A program made the translations under genes and the position numbers. The notes beneath the pieces are model-generated. The model worked only from the letters and a program-made list of their open reading frames with translations, did not search any database and was not told the DNA's origin. From NCBI RefSeq assembly GCF_000364165.2, contig NZ_CP097810.1, forward strand, positions 2,234,130 to 2,298,129: a stretch of 64,000 nt of DNA, in the 5' to 3' direction. Positions 37,580 to 46,398 of the stretch are shown here, piece after piece; within the stretch, counting starts at the first letter, position 1; each line of letters begins with the position of its first letter. This DNA comes from Clostridium sp. MD294 (lineage in GTDB: Bacteria > Bacillota > Clostridia > Lachnospirales > Anaerotignaceae).

Positions 37580-38496
37580 TTTTCTCCTCCTTGATATAAT
37601 AATTTTAATATTGCCATTCTAACCGCAACACCATTTTTCACTTGTATATTAATCACAGAATTTTTACCATCAATAATATCTGTGCTTAATTCAATTCCCC
37701 TATTCACAGGCCCTGGGTGCATAATCAATACATCTTTTTTTGCATATTTTAATACTTCTTTATTTATTCCAAACAACTCACGATATTCTGCTAAATCAGG
37801 AAAAGCTGTTGTTTTTTGTCTTTCAAATTGTATACGCAAACCCATTACAATATCAGCATCTTTTACTGCCTCTTTTACATCAGGTGTTGTTTTTACACCA
37901 AGTAATCCAGAACCACCTAATAATGTAGAAGGGCCTGCTAATGTAACATTTGCTCCTAATTTAGATAAGCCAAATACATTACTTCTTGCAACACGACTGT
38001 GAGAAATATCCCCAATAATTGCTATTTTTAAGCCTTCAAAATATTTTTTATATTCCAATATAGTAAATAAGTCCAATAAAGCCTGTGTAGGGTGTTCATT
38101 AGAACCATCTCCTGCATTAATAACATGGGCTGATACATTTTTCGCTAAAATATGTGGTGCTCCTGTCATATTATGACGCATTATCATCACTTTTACACCC
38201 ATTTGATCCAACGTTTTTCCTGTATCAATTAAACTTTCTCCTTTATTTACACTACTTGTACTTACACCTAAGTCTTGTACTGTTGCTCCTAAATATTTTC
38301 CAGCAAGCGAAAAAGAAGTTTTTGTTCTTGTACTATTTTCATAAAACAAACTAACAATACTACACCCTTTCACTTCATCTACTCTTTTAGTACTATCATC
38401 AATGCGAAGTTTCATCTCCTTTGCTGTTTGGAGTATTTCTAATATTTCCTCTTTTGTCATATCCTTTAAACCAAGAATATCTTTTCTGTTTAGCAT
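37576..38496 (-). CDS. pyrB: Aspartate carbamoyltransferase catalytic chain PyrB
   Basis: 306 residues. It joins carbamoyl phosphate and aspartate, the committed step of pyrimidine synthesis. Carbamoyl phosphate site FYENSTRTKTSFSLA, aspartate-side HVINAGDGSNEHPTQALLD, and MRIQFER-like GLRIQFERQK with HPGPVNRG near the C-terminus. No regulatory chain gene pyrI follows; pyrC comes next. AAAGGAGG precedes the ATG. A leader ORF and hairpin lie upstream. Confidence 0.96.
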   Translation of the reverse strand: MLNRKDILGLKDMTKEEILEILQTAKEMKLRIDDSTKRVDEVKGCSIVSLFYENSTRTKTSFSLAGKYLGATVQDLGVSTSSVNKGESLIDTGKTLDQMGVKVMIMRHNMTGAPHILAKNVSAHVINAGDGSNEHPTQALLDLFTILEYKKYFEGLKIAIIGDISHSRVARSNVFGLSKLGANVTLAGPSTLLGGSGLLGVKTTPDVKEAVKDADIVMGLRIQFERQKTTAFPDLAEYRELFGINKEVLKYAKKDVLIMHPGPVNRGIELSTDIIDGKNSVINIQVKNGVAVRMAILKLLYQGGEK

Positions 38497-38531
38497 AATA
38501 ATCCTCCTTTATTTCATTACAAAAAGAAAGA

Positions 38532-38562
38532 CAATCAAAAGAAAAATCGTTTCTTTTCATTG
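38532..38562 (-). promoter_or_regulatory. Attenuator-like hairpin in the pyrB leader
   Basis: On the minus-strand RNA, CAAT-G-AAAAGAAA pairs with TTTCTTTT-G-ATTG (12 pairs, one G-G mismatch), followed by the T-rich TCTTTCTTTTTG. It starts two bases after the leader ORF stop and ends 35 bases before pyrB. The stem is AT-rich, so its strength is doubtful. No PyrR-binding consensus is recognisable. Confidence 0.45.
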
Positions 38563-38564
38563 CC

Positions 38565-38627
38565 TTATGTATATAAAAGAAATAATACAGAAAGTAATTT
38601 TTTATCTTTTTTTGTACTCTTTACCAT
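38565..38627 (-). CDS. Candidate leader peptide of pyrB, 20 residues
   Basis: A 21-codon ORF with ATG at 38627, GGAGG eight bases upstream, and a TAA just before the hairpin at 38532-38562. The product starts MVKSTKKDKKLL and ends in a hydrophobic LFLLYT. Lysine and leucine dominate; no single amino acid suggests a specific charged-tRNA sensor. Position and ribosome site argue for translation. Its role as a pyrimidine attenuation leader is inferred by analogy with pyrBI leaders of enterics. Confidence 0.55.
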   Translation of the reverse strand: MVKSTKKDKKLLSVLFLLYT

Positions 38628-38680
38628 ATCTAAATCCTCCACATACAATTTTTTTATTATTTTTTATTTTAACATATATT

Positions 38681-38708
38681 TCTATAAAATTCCATAAAAA
38701 AATAACAA
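38681..38708 (-). promoter_or_regulatory. Candidate promoter of the pyrBC operon
   Basis: On the minus strand TTGTTA (38708-38703) and TATAGA (38686-38681) have a 16-base spacer. Transcription would start near 38674, giving a roughly 175-base leader that includes the short ORF and hairpin before pyrB. Confidence 0.5.
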
Positions 38709-38923
38709 TCTATATAAAAAGCCTATTAAAGTACAAGTTTTTACGTTTTTTTCGTTGTTACTCGTCAAATAGAAGCATGAAATATATTATTTTAATATAC
38801 AACAGGAGCTTTCAACAGCAAATTTCAAAGCCTTTAATACAATGAAACAAGCTGTTTACTCCTCTGTTTCAGCAAGTCAAAAATCTGTTTTTGACTTAAC
38901 ATTTAAAAAATAGACTATGTACC

Positions 38924-39064
38924 TTACGCATTGGCTAAATAGTATGTCAAAAGCATCATAGCATTTACTTCAGCATATTTTTTTTCTTTTCTTTTTTTTA
39001 TATCATTCTTTTTTAATTTAGATTGATTTTGTATGATATTTTGTTTTTTCTCTTTTTTATTCAT
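38924..39064 (-). CDS. Candidate small basic protein, 46 residues
   Basis: ATG at 39064 preceded by AGGAGG at good distance. The first 30 residues are mostly lysine, asparagine and glutamine (MNKKEKKQNIIQNQ, then KKNDIKKRKEKK), and the last 16 (YAEVNAMMLLTYYLANA) look like an amphipathic helix. No family recognised. A hairpin with 10-bp arms (38874-38883 and 38888-38897) lies downstream but without a T-run. The poly-A content makes chance an alternative; the ribosome site favours a real gene. Confidence 0.5.
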   Translation of the reverse strand: MNKKEKKQNIIQNQSKLKKNDIKKRKEKKYAEVNAMMLLTYYLANA

Positions 39065-39320
39065 AAATTTTATTCCTCCTATCAATATATCAATATATAT
39101 TTTTTTGAAATAAATATGTATATACTATTATTTTTGGTACATTTTTATTATACATCTATATTTTGTATAAATTATGAACAAAAACGAAAGAAATTCTGAA
39201 CAATCGCTATAAAATTCATTAAAAAATGTCAAATTTATTAAAATTGATGTTGTCCCCTTTTCATATAATTTTTTTTGTGCTACTATAACATTTAATAAAC
39301 ACATAAGGAGGTTAAACATT

Positions 39321-40220
39321 ATGAAAAAATATTTTGCTGCATTTTTTTCTACTATGCTCATTTTGGCACTTTCTGCTTGCAATAATGTAGAAACTTCTAT
39401 GCAAAATACAGCAAATAATACTATACAAAATGATGATATACAAACAAATATAACATCTGACTTTGCTACACAAGCACAAAAAAACATGGAAAATGCCACA
39501 GAAATCACACTTGACTGTGCTTTTGGAAAAATGACAGGAATATATTCAGGTGAAACAAAAAATAATATTCCTCATGGAAAAGGTAAATTTGTTTCTCAAA
39601 ATCAAAATCAAAGAGGTTGGTATTATGAAGGCGATTTTGTAGAAGGACATTTTGAAGGAACAGGAAAAACTGTTTTTGAAAATGGTCAAATACAGCAAGG
39701 CACTTATATAAAAGATATTTGGCACCCTAATACCATACAATTTTTTGAATTTATGCAAACATTGCCAGGAAGTGATTTCATAATCAATCAAAAAGCTCGT
39801 ACTATTTTAACAGCAGAAAAAAATTATTTTCCAGCTCAATATTCAGAAATACCTTCTAATTTAATAGATAAAAATATTCACTATGAAGATATTATAAAAA
39901 ATAGTGATGAATATGGTGATAAATTTATTTCTATATCTGATTTGGCTATTTCCACTTTTTCTACATTTTCTATTACAGAAAACCCAGAAGGTCTTACAGA
40001 ATTAAGAGGTGTTTATATAGAAGCTTTTTCTGATAAAGGTGAAAATTATGCCTTATATTATCGTGGAAATATAGAAGAATTAAAAGAAACAAGTATTATA
40101 GAAACATCTGTTGGTATTCCTTTAGGAACAATGAATAAAACAGATAGTTCTGGTACAGAAAAAACGTATGTTGTTTTAGCTGTAAGTAATATATCATTGC
40201 AACCAGAAAAAACAGAATAA
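39321..40220 (+). CDS. Lipoprotein with MORN-type repeats
   Basis: 299 residues. Lipoprotein signal ending LALSAC, Cys20 lipidated. After a polar linker, two MORN-like units appear: GIYSGETKNNIPHGKGKFV and YYEGDFVEGHFEGTGKTVFE with NGQIQQGTY. The C-terminal 170 residues are not recognised; FISISDLAISTFSTFSITE and GVYIEAFSDKGENYALYYRG suggest a beta-rich domain. It should sit on the outer face of the membrane. MORN repeats mediate binding to lipids or proteins; the role here is unknown. AAGGAGG precedes the ATG. Confidence 0.88.
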   Translation: MKKYFAAFFSTMLILALSACNNVETSMQNTANNTIQNDDIQTNITSDFATQAQKNMENATEITLDCAFGKMTGIYSGETKNNIPHGKGKFVSQNQNQRGWYYEGDFVEGHFEGTGKTVFENGQIQQGTYIKDIWHPNTIQFFEFMQTLPGSDFIINQKARTILTAEKNYFPAQYSEIPSNLIDKNIHYEDIIKNSDEYGDKFISISDLAISTFSTFSITENPEGLTELRGVYIEAFSDKGENYALYYRGNIEELKETSIIETSVGIPLGTMNKTDSSGTEKTYVVLAVSNISLQPEKTE

Positions 40221-40230
40221 TAATAAATAA

Positions 40231-40260
40231 AAAATGACGGCAGTTTATTGTCGTCATTTT
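40231..40260. terminator. Terminator between MORN lipoprotein and GNAT gene
   Basis: 9-bp arms (40231-40239 and 40252-40260) around a 12-base loop, with A-run before and T-run after; serves both convergent genes. Confidence 0.75.
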
Positions 40261-40262
40261 CA

Positions 40263-40709
40263 TTATAGTAACTTTTTTAAATAAATCATATCTACTAATT
40301 GTACACCACATTCAAATATTGGAGCATTATAATGTTCTATAAAAAAATTCTTTACTTTGTGAGAATATACAAAACCACAACTTTTATAAAACGGAATGGT
40401 CAAATCACTATCACCTGTTCCTACAAATAATATATCACATACATTTTTATAATAGTCAAAAATATATTTTAGCATTTTTGTTCCATATCCCTGTCTTTTG
40501 TAATGCGTATCTACTGCTAAATTTTTTATTTCATAAATGCCTTTTTTTTCTTTTGTAACAACACAAACACATTTCACACAATTTTTTTCATATAATGCAA
40601 ATAATGTGCCTCTCTCTAAATACCTATCAATCATATTTTGTTGTTCATCTGCCAATAAAAGCAAATCTATAAACTGTTTTTTATTTTCTGAAACTATTTT
40701 AATTTCCAT
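40263..40709 (-). CDS. GNAT-family N-acetyltransferase
   Basis: 148 residues, single GNAT domain. The acetyl-CoA site is IKNLAVDTHYKRQGYGTKML (motif A with the R-Q-G-Y-G loop), followed by LFVGTGDSDLTIPFYKSCGF. The latter part resembles GNATs that act on small amines or antibiotics, but no substrate can be named. Stand-alone gene; its stop lies against the shared terminator. Confidence 0.9.
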   Translation of the reverse strand: MEIKIVSENKKQFIDLLLLADEQQNMIDRYLERGTLFALYEKNCVKCVCVVTKEKKGIYEIKNLAVDTHYKRQGYGTKMLKYIFDYYKNVCDILFVGTGDSDLTIPFYKSCGFVYSHKVKNFFIEHYNAPIFECGVQLVDMIYLKKLL

Positions 40710-40734
40710 AATAATACTCCATATATTTTATAAT

Positions 40735-40766
40735 AAAAAAAATGGCTTGAATATTCAAACCATTTT
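40735..40766 (-). terminator. Terminator of tRNA-Leu
   Basis: Twelve-base arms with one G-U pair, starting right after the tRNA 3' end on the minus strand and followed by a run of eight T. Confidence 0.85.
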
Positions 40767-40769
40767 GAG

Positions 40770-40853
40770 TGCGGATGGTGGGAATCGAACCCACACTATG
40801 TCACCATAACTGGATTTTGAGTCCAGCGCGTCTGCCAGTTCCGCCACATCCGC
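40770..40853 (-). tRNA. tRNA-Leu (CAA)
   Basis: 84 nt class II tRNA. The acceptor arm GCGGATG pairs with CATCCGC, discriminator A. The anticodon arm CTGGA-CTCAAAA-TCCAG gives anticodon CAA, reading UUG. The long variable arm forms TATG-GTGA-CATA and the T arm is GTGGG-TTCGATT-CCCAC. The 3' CCA is not encoded. It is followed by its own terminator. Confidence 0.97.
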
Positions 40854-40960
40854 ATATTTTTTGTTACTTCCTTACCGCTTCATTATAATAACACACCTAT
40901 ATTACAAATGCAAGCTATTTTTTGTATTTTTTTCATTTTTATTGTATTTTTTTTAAGACA

Positions 40961-40984
40961 AGCGAAAAATATATTATTTTCGCT
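40961..40984 (-). terminator. Weak hairpin after the cyclophilin gene
   Basis: 8-bp arms AGCGAAAA and TTTTCGCT (40961-40968, 40977-40984), 20 bases past the cyclophilin stop. There is no T-run on the minus side, so it is a poor terminator by itself. Confidence 0.4.
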
Positions 40985-41004
40985 CATCTTAATTATAGTA
41001 TCAT

Positions 41005-41544
41005 TTAAAATCCTTCAAAGTGTTCTGGTTCTGGATATGTTTCACCAAATAATTCTACTGTTACACTTTTCATTACTTGAGGTGTTTTCGGTCTGTCATT
41101 TCTATCTGTTTTGACTTTTGCAATATCGTTTACTACTTCCATACCCTCTATGACTTCTCCAAATGCTGCATATTGTCCATCTAAATGAGGAGAATATTCG
41201 TGCATAATAAAAAATTGAGAACCAGCAGAATTTGGCATCATAGAACGTGCCATTGAAATAACACCTGCTTTATGTTGCAGTGTATTTGTAATTCCATTAT
41301 AATCAAATTCTCCAATAATAGTATAACCTGGCCCACCCATTCCAGTACCATCAGGACAACCACCTTGTATCATAAAACCTTTTATTACTCTATGAAATAT
41401 TAAACCATTATAAAATCCCTTTTGAACTAAACTAATAAAATTGTTTACAGTGTTTGGTGCAATTTCTGGATATAGCTCTATTTTTATAATTGCACCATTT
41501 TCCATCTCAATCGTAACAATAGGATTTTTTTCCATAATAAACAT
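41005..41544 (-). CDS. ppiB: Cyclophilin-type peptidyl-prolyl cis-trans isomerase
   Basis: 179 residues, no signal peptide, so cytoplasmic. Core blocks are FHRVIKGFMIQGGCPDGTGMGG, SAGSQFFIMHEYSPHLDGQYAAFG and VVNDIAKVKTDRNDRPK, with the catalytic Arg in FHRVI. It speeds proline isomerisation during folding. Two ATGs (41544 and 41535) are possible behind GAGAGGAAG; neither spacing is ideal. It lies 59 bases after the ADP-ribosylglycohydrolase gene and may be in that operon. Confidence 0.94.
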   Translation of the reverse strand: MFIMEKNPIVTIEMENGAIIKIELYPEIAPNTVNNFISLVQKGFYNGLIFHRVIKGFMIQGGCPDGTGMGGPGYTIIGEFDYNGITNTLQHKAGVISMARSMMPNSAGSQFFIMHEYSPHLDGQYAAFGEVIEGMEVVNDIAKVKTDRNDRPKTPQVMKSVTVELFGETYPEPEHFEGF

Positions 41545-41603
41545 CTTCCTCTCTTATTTTTTCATAATGTTGTTATTATATCATAAGCTCTTTTATTTTC
41601 AAA

Positions 41604-42530
41604 TTATATTTTTTTAAATTTATTTAAAAATTCATTATACCATTTATACGAATTTTTTTGTTTAAACTTATTCTCAAATTCATTACACAATTCTTTTATC
41701 CATTCTTTACGTGGAATTTGTGAAATCCATTTATCAGGAATACCCTTATCACTATCGCAACTATAAAGTAAGCCAGCAAGTCCACCAGCAACTGCTGCTA
41801 CAGTGTCAGTATCATCGCCTAAATTCACTGCTTTTAATACACAATCACTATAATTATCTGTATGATACAAACACCAAAAAGCAGCTTCTAATGTATCTAC
41901 TACATAACCACTACTTTTTATATCTTCTCGTTTTAAATATTTTATTTCACATACTCTGCTATATTCTTTTTTCCAAATATCCTTTTTTTCAAATATCATA
42001 CGAAAGTCTTTTCCTTCTAAAATATATTTAGCAACAAGCAAATACAAATAGCAAGCTCTTTGTGAAATTTCATGGGCATGTGTCAGCCCTGCTACTTTAT
42101 AAATATCATCATCACTATGTGGAATAAAAGCAAGTGGTAATATACGCATTAAAGCACCATTTCCATTATCCATAATTTCTTTACCACCACAATTTTCAGG
42201 TGCTTCTCCTTGCACATAATGCAATATTGCATTATAAGTAGTCATACCATAATCAAATACATTTTGAAATGGTGTAAATTCTGCTTTATGCAACCATTTA
42301 TAAAAATTTTGCATAATATCTGATAAATCAATTTTACCTAATCTGCTTATACTCTCCATTGTTGCAAGTGTCAAACTACTATCATCTGACCACGTACCAG
42401 CAGGTTGTCTATAAGTTCCATATCCAATCATATCTGTAATTTTAAAAGTATCTCGTTGTTGAAATTCTACAGGAACGCCTAAAGCATCTCCCACCACCAA
42501 ACCCATAATAGCACTATAGACTTTACTCAT
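41604..42530 (-). CDS. ADP-ribosylglycohydrolase-family protein (DraG-like)
   Basis: 308 residues. Dinuclear metal site motifs: GLVVGDALGVPVEF at the N-terminus, TWSDDSSLTLATMESI, and NLGDDTDTVAAVAGGLAGLLY near the C-terminus; NGNGALMRILPLA lies between. Family members remove ADP-ribose from proteins, DNA or nucleotides. The target here is unknown and no ADP-ribosyltransferase gene is nearby. It follows the phosphoesterase stop by one base. Confidence 0.93.
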   Translation of the reverse strand: MSKVYSAIMGLVVGDALGVPVEFQQRDTFKITDMIGYGTYRQPAGTWSDDSSLTLATMESISRLGKIDLSDIMQNFYKWLHKAEFTPFQNVFDYGMTTYNAILHYVQGEAPENCGGKEIMDNGNGALMRILPLAFIPHSDDDIYKVAGLTHAHEISQRACYLYLLVAKYILEGKDFRMIFEKKDIWKKEYSRVCEIKYLKREDIKSSGYVVDTLEAAFWCLYHTDNYSDCVLKAVNLGDDTDTVAAVAGGLAGLLYSCDSDKGIPDKWISQIPRKEWIKELCNEFENKFKQKNSYKWYNEFLNKFKKI

Positions 42531-42531
42531 A

Positions 42532-43350
42532 TTATTTGCCCTCCCCTACTAATGTAACAACAATTACTTCTGGTCTATTATTGACACGAAATGGAAATGT
42601 ACTATTTCCAAGTCCTCTACTAATTATCATTGTAGTATTGTTTTGTGTATGAATACCATTTGTATATTTTGGGAAAAAGCCTTGATGTGGTGCAAATATA
42701 CCTCCTATAAAAGGAATACGAATTTGTCCACCATGAGCATGACCTGTAAATACAATATTTATATCATATTGACTATAAATAGAAAGTAATTCTGGTCTAT
42801 GAGAAAGCAATATCTGAAAATCTGTTTTTTCTACAGTAGACAATACAGACAATATTTTTTGATAATTTGCATTTACTGATTTATCTTTTATACCCAATAT
42901 AGATATTGTTTCATTTTGTTTTGTAATAGTTTGTTTATGATTATCTAATACAAAAACACCACTTTTTTTCAAAGCAGAAATCAATTCGTTATACTGGCCT
43001 GACTGATGTTCATGGTTACCAGAAACATAATAAACAGGTGCAATCGTTACTATTTGTGTTATCAATTTCATTACTACAGGAATATTTGTACGATTTCTAT
43101 CTAACAAATCACCTGTAATTACAATGCTATCAGGACATTGCTTTTTGATAACAGAAATCAATTTTTTATGTTGCTTTCCAAATGTTTTATTCTGTAAATC
43201 AGATATTTGAACAATACGATATCCATAAAATGATTTTGGTATTTTTTTATTTTGATATTTATATTTTGTAACGACAATAGCATTATCTTGCCAATATAAA
43301 TATAGCATTAACATAAAAACAAAACAGAGTAATCTTTTAAATATTTTCAT
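42532..43350 (-). CDS. Membrane-anchored metallophosphoesterase, YkuE/YaeI-like
   Basis: 272 residues from the ATG at 43350, chosen for the GGAAAGGTGA upstream. A longer frame reading into the neighbouring gene has no ribosome site. One N-terminal membrane segment (about 5-20) is followed by the calcineurin-like domain: RIVQISDLQN, SIVITGDLLDRNR, YVSGNHEHQSG, LLSHRPEL and VFTGHAHGGQIRIP, which hold the two-metal ligands. Relatives cleave phosphodiesters such as UDP-diacylglucosamine or act on lipids. Four bases separate it from the methyltransferase gene. Confidence 0.9.
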   Translation of the reverse strand: MKIFKRLLCFVFMLMLYLYWQDNAIVVTKYKYQNKKIPKSFYGYRIVQISDLQNKTFGKQHKKLISVIKKQCPDSIVITGDLLDRNRTNIPVVMKLITQIVTIAPVYYVSGNHEHQSGQYNELISALKKSGVFVLDNHKQTITKQNETISILGIKDKSVNANYQKILSVLSTVEKTDFQILLSHRPELLSIYSQYDINIVFTGHAHGGQIRIPFIGGIFAPHQGFFPKYTNGIHTQNNTTMIISRGLGNSTFPFRVNNRPEVIVVTLVGEGK

Positions 43351-43354
43351 ATAG

Positions 43355-44149
43355 TCACCTTTCCAACAACAATCTTTGTCTAACGACTTCATATAACAAT
43401 ACACCAGTTGCAACAGAAGCATTGAGAGATTGTGCTTGTCCAATCATAGGAATTTTAATCAGTTTATCACATTTTTTTGCTATTGTTTCAGTAATACCCT
43501 TTCCTTCATTTCCTATTAAAAAAGCACAACCCTTTTTAAAATCAGCAGTATAATAATATTGTTCTGTTTTTAAATGTGCAGCAAAAACTGTAATATTTTT
43601 TTGTTTCATACTATCAATACACTTTTCTAAGTCTACATTACTAAAAATAGGTACATGAAATAAAGAACCCATAGTAGAACGCAACACTTTTGCATTATAT
43701 AAATCTACACACCCCTTTGACAAAAAAATAGCATCTACATTACAAGCGTCTGCTGTACGTATCATTGTGCCTAAATTTCCAGGGTCTTGTATTTCTTCTG
43801 CTAAAATATAAAAGCCTTTTTGTTTTAATTTAAAATCGTTTAAATTGATTTCCTTTTTTTGGCAAACTGCTAATATACCTTGTGTATGTTGTGTATCTGC
43901 AACACTACGAAATACATCATCAGAAAAAACAAACACTTTACTTCTCTTTTCATAAATAGTAATGTCATTTGTTTTTTGAAATGTATTTGAAACTGCATAA
44001 AAAAGTATACTATCATTTACTGGTATTTCTTGCACAAATCTAATACCTTCTACTATAAATAAACATTCTTTTTCTCTATTTTTACGCTGTTGCAATGCCT
44101 TTATTTTTTTTACTAATTTATTCTGAACACTTTCAATCAATTTTTTCAC
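43355..44149 (-). CDS. SpoU/TrmH-family RNA 2'-O-methyltransferase
   Basis: 264 residues. The N-terminal substrate-binding domain (KKIKALQQRKNREKECLFIVEG, about 14-35) and the C-terminal SPOUT domain carry motif 1 PGNLGTMIRTADACNVDAIF, motif 2 FLIGNEGKGI and motif 3 IPMIGQAQSLNASVATGVLLYE. Methylates ribose in rRNA or tRNA; it resembles the RlmB/TsnR group. The start overlaps ktrA (ATGA). Confidence 0.93.
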   Translation of the reverse strand: MKKLIESVQNKLVKKIKALQQRKNREKECLFIVEGIRFVQEIPVNDSILFYAVSNTFQKTNDITIYEKRSKVFVFSDDVFRSVADTQHTQGILAVCQKKEINLNDFKLKQKGFYILAEEIQDPGNLGTMIRTADACNVDAIFLSKGCVDLYNAKVLRSTMGSLFHVPIFSNVDLEKCIDSMKQKNITVFAAHLKTEQYYYTADFKKGCAFLIGNEGKGITETIAKKCDKLIKIPMIGQAQSLNASVATGVLLYEVVRQRLLLER

Positions 44150-44808
44150 CCTTTTTTATTTAAAAATTTTTGTATATTTATATTTTCACCCAATACAATC
44201 AATACATCATTTTCACAAATAACATATGTTGGTTTTGGAGAGGCAATAATATCTTCATGCTGTCTAATTGCAATAATATTCAAGTCATATTTTGCACGAA
44301 TATCTGACTCTATAATACTTTTGCCTATCCATTCCTTTTTTGGAATAACTTCTGCTATGCTTACATCATCAGAAATTTCAGTTAATTCAAAAAAATTACC
44401 ATATAACAATTTATTTGCAATATGAACTCCCATTTCTCTCTCTGGTAATATCACTCTATCTACACCAATTTTTTCTAATATCTTTTTATGGTTTTCATCT
44501 AATGCCTTTGCAATAACATAAGGTACTCCCATTTCTTTGGCTAATAATATCGCTAATACACTCGACTCTAAATGACTCCCTGTGGCTATAATAACAACAT
44601 CAAAATTTCCAAGCCCTAAATTACGCAAATCTGCTTCATCTGTAATATCTGCCATTACTGCGTGTGTTACATATTCTGATATGTCTTGTACTAATTCCAT
44701 ATTATTATCTACAGCAAGTACCTCTGCACCATTTTCTGACAATGTTTTCGCAATACTTCTTCCAAAACGTCCTAATCCTAATACAGCAAATTGTTTTTTA
44801 ATTACCAT
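44146..44808 (-). CDS. ktrA: Potassium uptake regulatory protein KtrA/TrkA
   Basis: 220 residues. RCK_N Rossmann domain with FAVLGLGRFGRSIAKTLSENG and the acidic AVDNN that binds the nucleotide ribose, then an RCK_C domain (about 135-215: AEVIPKKEWIGKSIIESDIR, LNIIAIRQHEDIIASP). A KtrA octamer gates the KtrB channel in response to ATP/ADP and often c-di-AMP. It follows ktrB by 22 bases. Confidence 0.95.
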   Translation of the reverse strand: MVIKKQFAVLGLGRFGRSIAKTLSENGAEVLAVDNNMELVQDISEYVTHAVMADITDEADLRNLGLGNFDVVIIATGSHLESSVLAILLAKEMGVPYVIAKALDENHKKILEKIGVDRVILPEREMGVHIANKLLYGNFFELTEISDDVSIAEVIPKKEWIGKSIIESDIRAKYDLNIIAIRQHEDIIASPKPTYVICENDVLIVLGENINIQKFLNKKG

Positions 44809-44830
44809 AGTTTTATTTTCCCTCTTTCTT

Positions 44831-46228
44831 TTATCCTACTATAATTTGTTCTTCTGCATATTGTAATTGATATTTTTTTTGATTTTGTTTTTTAGTCAGT
44901 GCAATCACAATACTGATAGGCCCTATTCTACCCATAAACATCGCAATAATAATAATAACACGTCCTGCTTTTGATAAATAGGGTGTAATTCCTGTTGTAA
45001 CACCAGTTGTTCCAAGTGCTGATACCGTTTCAAATAATATATCTAAAAAACTATGTTCTATAGGCATATTCTTTTCTGTAAAACTTAATAGTAATGTAAT
45101 AAACAACACCATTGTAAGACTAATAAAAAATACAGCTAATGCTTTTTGTAATGTTGAAAAAGAAATATTTCTTTTAAAAACGTGTGTGTGGTCACTACCA
45201 CGAACAACAGAAAGTACAGCAATCCACAATACACTTAATGTAACTGTTTTTATTCCTCCTGCTGTTCCTCCTGGAGAAGCTCCTACAAACATCAGCAATA
45301 TAGATATAAATTTTGAAACCTCTGTCATGCTTCCTTGGTCAATGCTATTAAATCCTGCTGTTCTTACTGTAACAGACTGCATAGCCGATGCCAACAACTT
45401 CCCTTTCAAAGACAAATTCCCCATAGTATTTACATTGTTACTTTCCCATATAAAAAATAATATCATACCTGATAGCAAAAGTAGAAAAGTAGAAACATAT
45501 ACTATTTTACTATGAAGTGACAACTTTTTAATTGCTGTTTTAAAAGACCATTTTTTTGTCCATTTTAATTTGAATACTCGTATGGTATCAATCCAAACCA
45601 TAAAGCCAATTCCTCCCAAAATAATGAGAAACATAAGTGTTATATTTAAAAGAGTATTGTCTACATAAGGTATCAGGCTTTCTAAACTAATGATGTCAAA
45701 ACCTGCATTACAAAAAGCGGAAACAGAATGAAAAATACCATATAATATACCATTTTGAATACCAAATATTGGTACAAAAACAATAGCTAAAAGTACTGCT
45801 CCTATACCTTCTATTAAAACTGTACCAAATATAATTTTTTTAATATATTTCACCATACCTACAATATTATTTTGATTATAAGACTCTTTAATCAATAATC
45901 TATCTGACAATGTAATTTTTTTATGTAAGGCAAGAGAGCCTAACACAATAAATGTCATAAATCCTAGTCCACCAATTTGTATTAAACAAAATAATATAAA
46001 TTTGCCAAAAGCTGTCCACTGACTCATACTATTTACAACAACTAACCCTGTTACACAAGTAGCAGATGTTGCCGTAAACAAAGCATTTAATACTCCTACA
46101 CTTTCTCCATTTTGGCTTGAAAAAGGTAGCGATAGCAATATGGTGCCAAATAATATTACAACAAAAAAACCAAATATAATACTTCTAGTAGGATTGTTTT
46201 TTAATATCTTTTTTTTAAATTGTTTCAT
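44831..46228 (-). CDS. ktrB: Potassium transporter KtrB/TrkH family
   Basis: 465 residues, integral membrane, four pore-repeat units. Selectivity filter-like segments: ATSATCVTGLVVVN, SAFCNAGFDIISL, VRTAGFNSIDQG and ETVSALGTTGVTTGITP. The hinge ASPGGTAGGIKTVT is typical of this superfamily. Works with KtrA in sodium-coupled potassium uptake. First gene of a minus-strand operon that goes on to the RNA methyltransferase and others. Confidence 0.95.
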   Translation of the reverse strand: MKQFKKKILKNNPTRSIIFGFFVVILFGTILLSLPFSSQNGESVGVLNALFTATSATCVTGLVVVNSMSQWTAFGKFILFCLIQIGGLGFMTFIVLGSLALHKKITLSDRLLIKESYNQNNIVGMVKYIKKIIFGTVLIEGIGAVLLAIVFVPIFGIQNGILYGIFHSVSAFCNAGFDIISLESLIPYVDNTLLNITLMFLIILGGIGFMVWIDTIRVFKLKWTKKWSFKTAIKKLSLHSKIVYVSTFLLLLSGMILFFIWESNNVNTMGNLSLKGKLLASAMQSVTVRTAGFNSIDQGSMTEVSKFISILLMFVGASPGGTAGGIKTVTLSVLWIAVLSVVRGSDHTHVFKRNISFSTLQKALAVFFISLTMVLFITLLLSFTEKNMPIEHSFLDILFETVSALGTTGVTTGITPYLSKAGRVIIIIAMFMGRIGPISIVIALTKKQNQKKYQLQYAEEQIIVG

Positions 46229-46398
46229 ATTTTATTCCCTCTTTTGCATATTTTTACATAGATGTATTATAACACAAAAAAAGTAATGCTAATAGAAAGA
46301 AACAAATTTTTATGTCAATTCTGTTAAAAAATGCTATTAAAAAAAATACTTTTATGTTAGAATAAACACATATTGCTATGAAAAGAGGTGAAATAAAT

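Noticed and set aside
38402..38845. 147-codon plus-strand ORF opposite pyrB and its leader
   Set aside because: It is the antisense of pyrB and its leader, with no ribosome site and no recognisable protein.
43351..43443. 31-residue N-terminal extension of the metallophosphoesterase
   Set aside because: It overlaps the end of the SpoU methyltransferase gene and has no ribosome site, while GGAAAGGTGA precedes the ATG at 43350.
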